A stretch of 37,593 nucleotides of DNA from UBA11164 sp002420085. GTDB taxonomy: Bacteria > Pseudomonadota > Gammaproteobacteria > Xanthomonadales > Xanthomonadaceae. The notes below the pieces were generated by a model. It made no database searches, was not told the DNA's origin, and saw only the letters and a program-made list of their open reading frames with translations. The stretch is taken from contig DALYLJ010000008.1 in NCBI GenBank assembly GCA_031976395.1, positions 1 through 37,593 of the forward strand. The letters run 5' to 3'. Shown in pieces: positions 10,001 through 16,314 of this stretch. How positions within the stretch are numbered: the first letter of the stretch is position 1; every line of letters starts with the position of its first letter. A program made the position numbers and the translations under genes.

Positions 10001-11930
10001 CATCGATTGCCAGAGCCAGGATTTCACCGTGGTCGGCATCGGCGACATGTCCGGTGACGTGTTCGGCAATGGCATGCTGCTGTCCCGCCACATCCGACTG
10101 GTGGCGGCATTCGATCATCGGCACATCTTCATCGATCCGCAGCCGGATGCCGAGCACAGCTTCGTCGAGCGTGAACGTCTGTTCCGACTGCCGCGTTCGA
10201 GTTGGGACGACTACGACCGCAGTCTGATCTCGGATGGTGGCGGCATCTGGCCGCGCACGGCCAAGTCGATCGCGATCTCGGCACAGGTTGGGCAGGTGCT
10301 CGGCCTCGACCCGGAGATCCGCGAACTGAGCGTCAATGCCCTGTTGTCGGCGATCCTCAGGGCGCCGGTCGATCTGCTCTGGAACGGCGGCATCGGCACC
10401 TATGTCAAGGCGGCCGCCGAGAGTCACGACGAGGTCGGTGATCGGGCCAACAACGGCATCCGGGTCGATGGCGCCGAACTGCGTTGCCGCGTGGTCGGGG
10501 AGGGCGGCAATCTCGGCCTGACCCAACGCGGCCGGATCGAGGCGGCGCAGACGGCCGGAGTTCTGCTCAACACCGATTTCATCGACAACTCGGCCGGCGT
10601 CGATACCTCCGATCACGAAGTGAACATCAAGATCCTGCTCGATGCAGCGATCGAGGCCGGCCGGCTCGACCGACCGGCGCGCAACGCCCTGCTCGCCGAG
10701 ATGACCGACGAAGTGGCCGAACTGGTGCTGTTCGACAACTATCGGCAGAACCAGGCGATCAGCCTGATGGAGCGGATGAGCGTCGCTCGGCTCGGTGCCA
10801 AGCAGCATCTGGTGAACACCCTGGAGAGCCAGGGCCTGCTCGATCGCAAGCTGGAATTTCTGCCTAGCGACGCGGAGTTCGCCGAACGCAAGCTGCGCGG
10901 TCAGGGGCTGACTCGGCCGGAGCTTTCGATCCTGCTGTCCTACGCCAAGATCGTGGTGTTCCAGCAGATGCTCGATTCCGACGTGCCCGAGGATCCCTAC
11001 CTGTGCAAGGAATTGCTGCGCTATTTCCCGAAACCCTTGCAGGAACAGCACGGCGATCTGATGGAGCGCCATCGCCTGCGGCGCGAGATCATCGCCACGG
11101 CGGTGACCAATTCGACCATCAATCGGATGGGCGCAACCTTCGTGATGCGCATGCAGGAGGACACCGGTGAGACGCCGGAGCAGATCGTCAAGGCGTTCAC
11201 CATCGCCCGCGAGGTGCTCGATGCGCGCGCCCTGTGGACCGGCATCGATGCCCTCGATCTTCAGGTGTCCGAGTCGGACCAGATCGACGCGCTCGGCGCC
11301 ATCTGGTCGCTGTTGCGGGCGATGACCCGTTGGCTGCTCAACCTGCCGGGCAGATCGCTGGACATCGCCGGCATGGTCGAGCGTTTCAAGCCCGGACTGG
11401 ATGCATTGCGCCTGGCACTCGCCCAGGTGGTCACTGAATCCGAGCACGATGGGCTCGCCGCCGATGCCCAATCCTGGCGTGAGCGTGGTTTCCCGCAGGG
11501 CTTGGCGGAGCAACTGGCGGCCTTGCCCCGGCTCGCCGCCGGTCTCGACATCGTCGCGATCGCGGCACGCACCGAGCGCGGCGTCGAGGAGGTCGCCGGA
11601 GTCTATTTCCGGCTTGGTGCGGCCCTGCACGTCGATTGGCTGGCGGCTGCGATCGAGCAGCTTCCGGTCGAAGGTCGCTGGCATGCGCTCGCACGCGGCA
11701 CCCTGCGCGATGAGCTTCAGGCCCAGCAGACCGCCCTGGTCGGTCATGTGCTGGCGCAGTGCGGCGGCGATGGTGATCCGGTGGCGCGCTGGTTGCAGGC
11801 CGGCGATACCGCCCTGGAATTCACCCAGGCGATGTTTGCCGACATGCGGACGCTGCGCACGATGGACTACCCCACCGTCCAGGTCGGGGTGCGACGGCTC
11901 GCGCAGTTGGCATCGGCGCGGGCATGCTGA
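7002..11930 (+). CDS. Large NAD-specific glutamate dehydrogenase (GDH-180 class)
   Basis: This 1642-residue cytoplasmic enzyme oxidatively deaminates glutamate to 2-oxoglutarate with NAD+, chiefly in amino-acid catabolism. Its size is typical of the large GDH class, known from Streptomyces, Pseudomonas and many proteobacteria. A long N-terminal regulatory region (about residues 1-800, with ACT-like segments) precedes the catalytic core. In the core, GGLRWSDRREDFRTEV and the lysine-bearing VPVGAKGGFFVKR lie near residues 845-885, the Rossmann segment VVGIGDMSGDVFGNGM near 1010, and DLLWNGGIGTYVK near 1125. A C-terminal helical region of about 400 residues follows. The ATG at 7002 is chosen over an upstream in-frame start because AGGA at 6993-6996 precedes it and the candidate -10 lies at 6960. 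The frame is intact. It is divergent from rquA. Confidence 0.95.
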   Translation: MAPESKHFPSSPVIDALVRELPESERSGAGLAAFVRLFFARLGEDEFAALPSSAWLAQARGMLEFAAQRSFGLATVRVFNPDPVQDGWLCGHSVVRIVNDDMPFLVDSVIMALNGFDVQLHAINHPLAKVRRDAEGRLLGFDGDTCESFMHIEIDRQVDPERMRRIEEAVRATLAEVRACFLDWHAMRERMLRIADELYDRRMPVSAEGRKEAQAFLRWAADDHFTFLGYREYVVDRDGSEEVLRAVKGTSLGLLKASEASHRPRPLKAMAAHYMPQSGSVDALILTKTNARSTVHRPGYMDYIGVLHFDAEGRAIAEQRFIGLYTSSAYTRRPWDIPLVRDRHNYVMQQSGFAPHSHSWKALRHILETLPRDELFQSGEDELLRTCLGILSLQERVRARLFLRRDRYGRFFSALVYIPRDRFNTDVRLRIGALLQEALHGERLDSTVAVSESPLAQLHLIVRPRSGEPIDVDAAALEQAIVRIVRNWHDELSEILVRRHGEYDGLMLASNYGKALPAGYIEDVSPEIAADDCARLAMLSGPDDLRLRLYRPNQAGGTAVRFKLMREGSDIPLSEALPLLENLGLKIRSEHPYTLVVAGRTIHIQDFEVDSGRVGADVDEHAARFERAFEQVWRGEAESDGFNRLVLGAGLDWRQIAMLRAYAKYLLQVGVPFSQAYMEETLNRYPLLARLLVEQFEARFDPSAADCHDSDPCRQAMARRLNAAASQAERARFSTVIEEVAYAAGLDREARMDAVADAIEILLGEVASLDDDRIVRAFVAVIAATLRTNFYCRVDGRHRDFISLKFNSAQVPDLPKPCPYREIFVYSPRVEGVHLRFGPVARGGLRWSDRREDFRTEVLGLVKAQMVKNTVIVPVGAKGGFFVKRPPSDGGRDAVLAEGIACYRSFINGLLDVTDNYIGTDVAHPADVVRHDGDDPYLVVAADKGTASFSDIANEISCARGFWLGDAFASGGSVGYDHKGMGITARGGWESVKRHFRALGIDCQSQDFTVVGIGDMSGDVFGNGMLLSRHIRLVAAFDHRHIFIDPQPDAEHSFVERERLFRLPRSSWDDYDRSLISDGGGIWPRTAKSIAISAQVGQVLGLDPEIRELSVNALLSAILRAPVDLLWNGGIGTYVKAAAESHDEVGDRANNGIRVDGAELRCRVVGEGGNLGLTQRGRIEAAQTAGVLLNTDFIDNSAGVDTSDHEVNIKILLDAAIEAGRLDRPARNALLAEMTDEVAELVLFDNYRQNQAISLMERMSVARLGAKQHLVNTLESQGLLDRKLEFLPSDAEFAERKLRGQGLTRPELSILLSYAKIVVFQQMLDSDVPEDPYLCKELLRYFPKPLQEQHGDLMERHRLRREIIATAVTNSTINRMGATFVMRMQEDTGETPEQIVKAFTIAREVLDARALWTGIDALDLQVSESDQIDALGAIWSLLRAMTRWLLNLPGRSLDIAGMVERFKPGLDALRLALAQVVTESEHDGLAADAQSWRERGFPQGLAEQLAALPRLAAGLDIVAIAARTERGVEEVAGVYFRLGAALHVDWLAAAIEQLPVEGRWHALARGTLRDELQAQQTALVGHVLAQCGGDGDPVARWLQAGDTALEFTQAMFADMRTLRTMDYPTVQVGVRRLAQLASARAC

Positions 11931-12087
11931 GTGGCGCCCGGTGTCGCGCCGAGGTGGTCGGCGTTCGCCCGATCAGCGCCACCGCGTCCGGTCATCCGTC
12001 CGGCTCGCGATCGGGTCGGGATGGGACAGGGCAGTGAGCGGAGTCAATGCAGGTTAAGCTGGACAGCCGTTTCACGGGAGACGCGAT

Positions 12088-12867
12088 GTGAGCGCCATGC
12101 CGAGCCGAATCGCCTTTCTGGCCAGCCCGACCGAGCCGGCCCAGGCGGCCTTGCAGGCGCTGATCGAGCGCTATGGCCAGCATCCATCCGAACGCGCCGA
12201 AGTGTTGTGCGCGCTCGGCGGCGATGGCTTCATGCTGCAAACCCTGCATGGCCAGAGCGGACGGGTGCGCAAGTTGCCGGTGTATGGCATGCGCTTGGGC
12301 TCGGTTGGTTTCCTGCTCAACGAGTACCGACTGGATGCCTTGCCCGAGCGCATCGCCAGGGCGGTGCCGACCGTGCTGCGGCCGCTGGTGATGACGGCAA
12401 GCACGGCCAGCGGACGAACTGTCACGGCACGGGCCTACAACGAGGTCGCACTGTTGCGCGAGACTCGCCAGACCGCCCACATCCGGGTCTTGCTCAACGG
12501 CGAGGCACGCCTGGATGAACTGGTCTGCGATGGCGTGATCGTCGCCACCCCGGCCGGCAGCACCGCCTACAACTTCTCCGCCCATGGTCCGATCCTGCCA
12601 TTGGATTCACGGGTGATCGCCCTGACCCCGATCGCCGCCTTCCGGCCGCGCCGGTGGCGCGGAGCGATCCTGCCCGACGGCACCGAAGTCGCCCTGGAAA
12701 TCCTCGACCCGGACAAGCGTCCGGTCAGTGTCACCGCCGACTCGCGGGAAGTCCGCGATGTCGTCCGGGTCGATGTCCGCGCCAGCGCCGAACACGCCGT
12801 GACCCTGCTGTTCGATCCCGAGCACAGCCTCGACGAGCGCATCCTCAACGAGCAATTTCTGACATGA
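12088..12867 (+). CDS. nadK: NAD kinase
   Basis: This 259-residue protein phosphorylates NAD+ to NADP+. The hallmark GGDG motif is at residues 44-47 (LGGDGFML). The second conserved region, with an Asn-Glu pair in AYNEVAL and the loop VIVATPAGSTAYNFSAHGPIL, is present in the right order. The protein is shorter than E. coli NadK because the N-terminal region before GGDG is reduced, as in several gammaproteobacterial NAD kinases. GTG at 12088 is preferred to the ATG three codons later because GGGAG at 12076-12080 is at the proper distance. The stop overlaps the start of the next gene in an ATGA at 12864-12867, so the two are coupled. Confidence 0.92.
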   Translation: MSAMPSRIAFLASPTEPAQAALQALIERYGQHPSERAEVLCALGGDGFMLQTLHGQSGRVRKLPVYGMRLGSVGFLLNEYRLDALPERIARAVPTVLRPLVMTASTASGRTVTARAYNEVALLRETRQTAHIRVLLNGEARLDELVCDGVIVATPAGSTAYNFSAHGPILPLDSRVIALTPIAAFRPRRWRGAILPDGTEVALEILDPDKRPVSVTADSREVRDVVRVDVRASAEHAVTLLFDPEHSLDERILNEQFLT

Positions 12868-13847
12868 TCGGTGAGTTCCCGCCCGCCCCAGGGCGCACGC
12901 CCGCAGCCAACAGGATCGGTCATCCGGCCCGGCATGACCTGCACCCGGTCGATCCCGGCCGCCGCCTGGTGGTCGCGATTACCGCCCGCGCCCTGTTCGA
13001 TCTGGAAGAGAGTCACTCGTTGTTCGAGACCGAGGGCATCGATGCCTATGCCGGTCACCAGCGCCAGCACGAGAATGATCCGCTGACCCCTGGTATCGCC
13101 TTCCCCCTGGTGCGCAAACTGCTGGCGATCAAGGCACTCGGTCGTGACGATCTGCCCGAGATCGAGGTGATCCTGCTGTCGCGCAATTCGGCCGACACCG
13201 GTCTGCGCATCTTCAACTCGATCGAGCACTACGGCCTCGACATCGTTCGCGCGGTATTCACCAGCGGCGCGCCGGTCTATCCCTACATCAAACCGTTCGA
13301 TGCCGATCTGTTCCTCTCGGCCAATCCGGAATCGGTGCATCACGCGCTCGACCACGGCATCGCCGCCGCCACCATCCTGCCGTCCAAGGCGCCGGAACGC
13401 CCAAGCGATCAGTTGCGGATCGCCTTCGATGGCGATGCCGTGTTGTTCGGCGACGAATCCGAACGGATCAGTCAGGAGCAGGGTGTCGATGCTTTCGCCG
13501 ACCACGAGCGCAGCCGCGCCGAGGAGCCGCTCTCCGGCGGCCCGTTCCATCGCTTCCTGGCCGCCCTGCATCGAATCCAGGATGCCTTCCCGAGCGCGGC
13601 CTCGCCGATCCGCACGGCTCTGGTCACGGCGCGATCGGCCCCGGCCCACAAGCGAGTGATCCTGACCCTGCGCCACTGGGGCGTGCGTCTGGACGAAGCA
13701 CTGTTCCTGGGAGGACGCGACAAAGGTCCGTTCCTGCGCGCCTTCGGCGCCGACATCTTCTTCGACGACTCCCCGCACAACATCGAGAACGCCCGCCAGC
13801 ATGTCGCCAGCGGCCATGTGCCGCATGGCGTCAGCAATCGCGGCTGA
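12864..13847 (+). CDS. 5'-nucleotidase (NucT/PF06189-like family)
   Basis: This 327-residue protein has the pattern of the bacterial 5'-nucleotidase family. Recognisable segments are RLVVAITARALFDLEESH with a haloacid-dehalogenase-like aspartate environment replaced by this family's own motif, then EVILLSRNSADTGLRIFNSIEHYGLDI, FTSG, LFLSAN, IAFDGDAVLFGDESE and a final DDSPHNIENA. Members dephosphorylate nucleoside monophosphates. Overlap with nadK suggests a shared role in nucleotide or NAD(P) turnover, such as removing breakdown nucleotides; that link is inferred. The ATG at 12864 is set by the overlap with the nadK stop. Substrate preference is unknown. Confidence 0.85.
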   Translation: MIGEFPPAPGRTPAANRIGHPARHDLHPVDPGRRLVVAITARALFDLEESHSLFETEGIDAYAGHQRQHENDPLTPGIAFPLVRKLLAIKALGRDDLPEIEVILLSRNSADTGLRIFNSIEHYGLDIVRAVFTSGAPVYPYIKPFDADLFLSANPESVHHALDHGIAAATILPSKAPERPSDQLRIAFDGDAVLFGDESERISQEQGVDAFADHERSRAEEPLSGGPFHRFLAALHRIQDAFPSAASPIRTALVTARSAPAHKRVILTLRHWGVRLDEALFLGGRDKGPFLRAFGADIFFDDSPHNIENARQHVASGHVPHGVSNRG

Positions 13848-14173
13848 TTCGATTGCCTCGCTGTCAATCGCGCGACGATTGCCTGCGGCGGGCGTGTGGC
13901 GGGGCAGGAGCGGAGGGGAGGGCGGGCTTCCGGCCGGATGGCAGAGCGGGAACGACGGGCCGCTGCCCACGGCTTCAACCGGCGTGCCGACAGCGCCTGC
14001 ACCACTCCGACCGATCCACTTCCCGCTGACGCAGCCTGAGGCTCCCCCGCGTCACGTCCCTTCCAATCGAACGGCGACACTTCAGCCTTGGACACAGGGG
14101 TCAGTACGGCGTTGGCTACACACGGGATCGAGCGGGACTCGCGGCCGGCCACCGGATCGGGGACACTGGTGTG
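13848..14173. other. Intergenic region with hairpin and dispersed repeat
   Basis: No gene is supported in these 326 bases. Just after the 5'-nucleotidase stop there is a weak hairpin (CGATTG 13850-13855 with CAATCG 13865-13870). Most of the right half is copy 1 of a degenerate repeat that also lies upstream of serA. Confidence 0.6.
13968..14115 (+). repeat. Degenerate dispersed repeat, copy 1
   Basis: About 148 bp resemble 29473-29618 in the same orientation by eye. A 25-bp core at 14076-14100 is identical to 29579-29603. Both copies keep a potential stem (TGACGC/GCGTCA here) around a variable middle. No transposase or other coding sequence is associated. It may be a remnant of a mobile element or a genomic repeat family. 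Confidence 0.7.
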
Positions 14174-14932
14174 ATGAGCGAGCACTCCGATCAGCACCAC
14201 CGGCTGCGGCATGCCCTGGGCAATCGCCTGGCCTGGCAGCAGCGTCTCAATGATCCGGGGCGGTTGACCGGAGACCGTCAGGCGCGCCTGTTGGCCTTGC
14301 GTCGATGGCAGCATGGCCGGCTGATGGGCAGTTTCGCCGACCTGCTCGACGACCCGCAGACCCGTCCGGCAGCGCAGTTCTTCCTGGAAGACCTGTACGG
14401 GGACCGCGATTTTTCCAGTCGTGATCGTGATCTGGCACGGCTGTTGCCGCTGATGGCGCGTCTGCTGCCGGTGCGGGTGCTGCGCGCGGCGGTGCAGGCG
14501 GTCGAGTTGAACGTGCTCAGCCATGCCTTCGATCTGCGGGTCGCCGATCGTCTGCCGGTGGGTTCGGGTGGCTGCCCGGTGATCGATGCCGAGGTTTACG
14601 CCAGCGCCTATCGCAGCGCCGGCTGCCGACGGGCGCGCCGACATCAGATCGATCTGATCGTTGCGGTCGGTCGTGATCTCGACTGGGCGGTCCACAAGCA
14701 TGGCGTCGAGCGCTTGCTGCGGCTGTCGCGAACGCCGGCCCGGTTGGCCGGGCTGGCCGAACTGCAATCGTTCCTGGAACGCGGTTTCACGGCGTTTCGG
14801 CAGCTCGGCGGTGCCGATGACTTCCTCAACCGGATCGCCGAGCAGGAGCGGGAGGTCTCACGGCGGCTGTTCGAGGCTCATCCGGCGCCGTTCCCACCGT
14901 TCGACTCCGGGCCGAACTCCTCGTCGAGGTAA
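14174..14932 (+). CDS. Conserved FFLEDLYG-motif protein of unknown function
   Basis: This soluble, mostly helical protein of about 252 residues carries the striking motif QFFLEDLYGDRDFSSRDRDLAR near residues 70-90. I recognise that motif from an uncharacterised family widespread in gammaproteobacteria. No catalytic site, signal peptide or membrane helix is visible. GTG at 14171 and ATG at 14174 are adjacent start candidates and I take the ATG. Its 3' end runs 55 bp into the convergent PHA-system gene on the other strand (14878-14932), so both stops lie inside the partner's coding sequence. Function unknown; the neighbour suggests, weakly, a link to storage or lipid metabolism. Confidence 0.8.
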   Translation: MSEHSDQHHRLRHALGNRLAWQQRLNDPGRLTGDRQARLLALRRWQHGRLMGSFADLLDDPQTRPAAQFFLEDLYGDRDFSSRDRDLARLLPLMARLLPVRVLRAAVQAVELNVLSHAFDLRVADRLPVGSGGCPVIDAEVYASAYRSAGCRRARRHQIDLIVAVGRDLDWAVHKHGVERLLRLSRTPARLAGLAELQSFLERGFTAFRQLGGADDFLNRIAEQEREVSRRLFEAHPAPFPPFDSGPNSSSR

Positions 14933-15183
14933 CGCCGGATCTCCGCCTCGATCGGTCCCCGAAGCATCGCCAGGAAGAAGCTCAGATGGGCGCTGACCTG
15001 GATCTCCTTGCCGACCAGTTTGATCAGCCCGTGGACGCCGCTGCGGTCGAAGGCCAATTGGTCGCCGTCCCAGGCGTAGGCGACATCGAATTTCTCCGCG
15101 ATGTGTTCGGCGATCCGCTCGATGGCGGCGCGGGCATCGGCTTTCTTGCGGCTGTGGCGGTGTCTGATTTCAATGTTTGACAT
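14878..15183 (-). CDS. Polyhydroxyalkanoic acid system family protein
   Basis: This 101-residue protein resembles the small 'PHA granule region' family (PF09650-like), found near polyhydroxyalkanoate genes in some proteobacteria and also alone. Recognisable parts are IEIRHRHSRKKADARAAIERIAEHIAEKFDV, YAWDGDQLAFDRSGVHGLIKL and the EIQVSAHLSFFLAMLRGPIEAEI helix. It is probably cytoplasmic. The ATG at 15183 has GGAGGA just upstream. The last 55 bp overlap the convergent FFLEDLYG gene. No PHA synthase is in this window, so the name reflects family membership rather than demonstrated role. Confidence 0.85.
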   Translation of the reverse strand: MSNIEIRHRHSRKKADARAAIERIAEHIAEKFDVAYAWDGDQLAFDRSGVHGLIKLVGKEIQVSAHLSFFLAMLRGPIEAEIRRYLDEEFGPESNGGNGAG

Positions 15184-15293
15184 GGGTTCCTCCGGTTCGG
15201 CATTGTCTACCTTGTCGGGCCGCCATCCAAGTGCGGCGATCGACCTGCCGAACGCCATGCCGTTTCGGTGGCCGGTGCCCGGGGCGCGCATGG

Positions 15294-15299
15294 TAAAGT
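15294..15299 (+). promoter_or_regulatory. Candidate extended -10 for the FHA gene
   Basis: TGGTAAAGT at 15291-15299 reads as an extended -10 (TAAAGT preceded by TGG). It is 26 bases before the preferred start at 15325. The -35 region is poor. Confidence 0.35.
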
Positions 15300-15324
15300 C
15301 GGCATGGGCCAAAGAGATCCTGCC

Positions 15325-16164
15325 ATGCGCCTGTTCTTTCCGGGCGGCGAGCATCCAGAAGTCGAACTCCGTTCCGGCGAGACCCGCATCGGTTTCGTTG
15401 CCGATGGTCGCGTGCGGGTCGGTGCCGACGTCGATGAGCGGCGCCGTGTCAGCGTGTTCCGTGGGCCGCTTGGCCTTTGGCTGCATGCCAGCGAGCCCAG
15501 CCTGTGCCACGTCAATGGTCGACCGATCCAGGAACTGGCCTGTCTGCGTCTGGGCGATCTGCTCAGTGTCGGTGCGGTTCGGGTTCGATTGAGGTCGTCG
15601 CGGATACCGGGCGTCCCGGTGGTCGAGCCGGCGACGAGCCATGGGCCGGAGCTCGGGGGCTGTCCATCGATCCCGCCCAGGCGCGCCTTGCGCGGGCTGT
15701 CCGGGAGTCATTCCGGGCGAACCTTTCCGATTACGCAGACACTCTGGATCGGTTCGGATCGGCACTGCGGGATCGTGCTCGATGAACCATCGATTCCGGC
15801 ACGCTGGCTGCGGCTGGAGCCGGATGGGCACGGCCTGATCGTTCGTTCCGGCGCACCCGAGGCCGGGGTCGAAGTCAATGGTTGGCGAGTCGAGATCGCC
15901 CGTCTGTGTGGCGGTGATCAGTTGGTCTGCGCCGGTCATCGCTTCCAGGTCGAATTGCCGGAACTGGCCGAGGAAGGCAAGTCATCACCGCAGACCGGCC
16001 ACGGCGAGGCCGACGTCCGTTCGGATTCCCGGTCGGCGTTCGGGCCACACTCCGAGCACGGGGGTGGGCGATCGCTTCGCCCTCACGATGGTCTGGATGC
16101 CGGATGGTGGCTGGTGATCGCGGCTGCGGTGTTCGCGGCACTGACCACCCTGCTGCTGCTTTGA
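15325..16164 (+). CDS. FHA-like membrane-anchored protein
   Basis: This 279-residue protein appears to have two forkhead-associated-like beta domains and a C-terminal membrane anchor. The first (about residues 1-90) begins MRLFFPGGEHPEVEL, a start pattern I associate with a Xanthomonadales FHA protein. The second (about 125-215) contains LWIGSDRHCGIVLDEPSIPARWLRLEP and ends VEVNGWRV...GDQLVCAGHRFQVEL, which fits an FHA fold better. A Ser/His/Gly-rich linker leads to WWLVIAAAVFAALTTLLLL at the extreme C-terminus, a single tail anchor leaving the domains in the cytoplasm. FHA domains bind phosphothreonine peptides, but the canonical Arg/Ser/His set looks degenerate in the first domain. An upstream in-frame ATG at 15304 is the alternative start. 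Confidence 0.75.
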   Translation: MRLFFPGGEHPEVELRSGETRIGFVADGRVRVGADVDERRRVSVFRGPLGLWLHASEPSLCHVNGRPIQELACLRLGDLLSVGAVRVRLRSSRIPGVPVVEPATSHGPELGGCPSIPPRRALRGLSGSHSGRTFPITQTLWIGSDRHCGIVLDEPSIPARWLRLEPDGHGLIVRSGAPEAGVEVNGWRVEIARLCGGDQLVCAGHRFQVELPELAEEGKSSPQTGHGEADVRSDSRSAFGPHSEHGGGRSLRPHDGLDAGWWLVIAAAVFAALTTLLLL

Positions 16165-16184
16165 CCTGACTGTTCACGGCTGGC

Positions 16185-16213
16185 TTGCCGTTGGCAGCGG
16201 GTGCCCGTATGCT
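16185..16213 (+). promoter_or_regulatory. Sigma70-like promoter before the TonB-dependent receptor
   Basis: TTGCCG (16185-16190) and TATGCT (16208-16213) are separated by 17 bases. The predicted start near 16219 leaves about 25-95 nt of leader depending on which start codon the receptor uses. It could drive the long co-directional gene run that follows. Confidence 0.5.
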
Positions 16214-16314
16214 CTGTGGCGACCGTTACACGGAAGGGCAGGATGCATCACGCAGTGCCGGATGCCGGGGGGTGTTCAGGTTGCCTGTCTGGCCACCGGA
16301 GGGTACCGCCGCGT

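Noticed and set aside
7266..11747. A 1493-codon open frame antisense to the glutamate dehydrogenase gene
   Set aside because: Its codons align with the sense codons, so a stop would require TTA, CTA or TCA in the sense gene, which are rare in high-GC coding sequence. The product has no recognisable domain. Similar shadows occur opposite frdA, the receptor, serA and the M13 peptidase.
13968..14115. Insertion sequence
   Set aside because: Neither copy of the repeat contains transposase coding sequence, and I see no clear terminal inverted repeats or target-site duplication.
16165..16314. Cobalamin riboswitch upstream of the BtuB-like receptor
   Set aside because: I could not find the conserved B12 box or the paired core segments of the cobalamin riboswitch in the leader.
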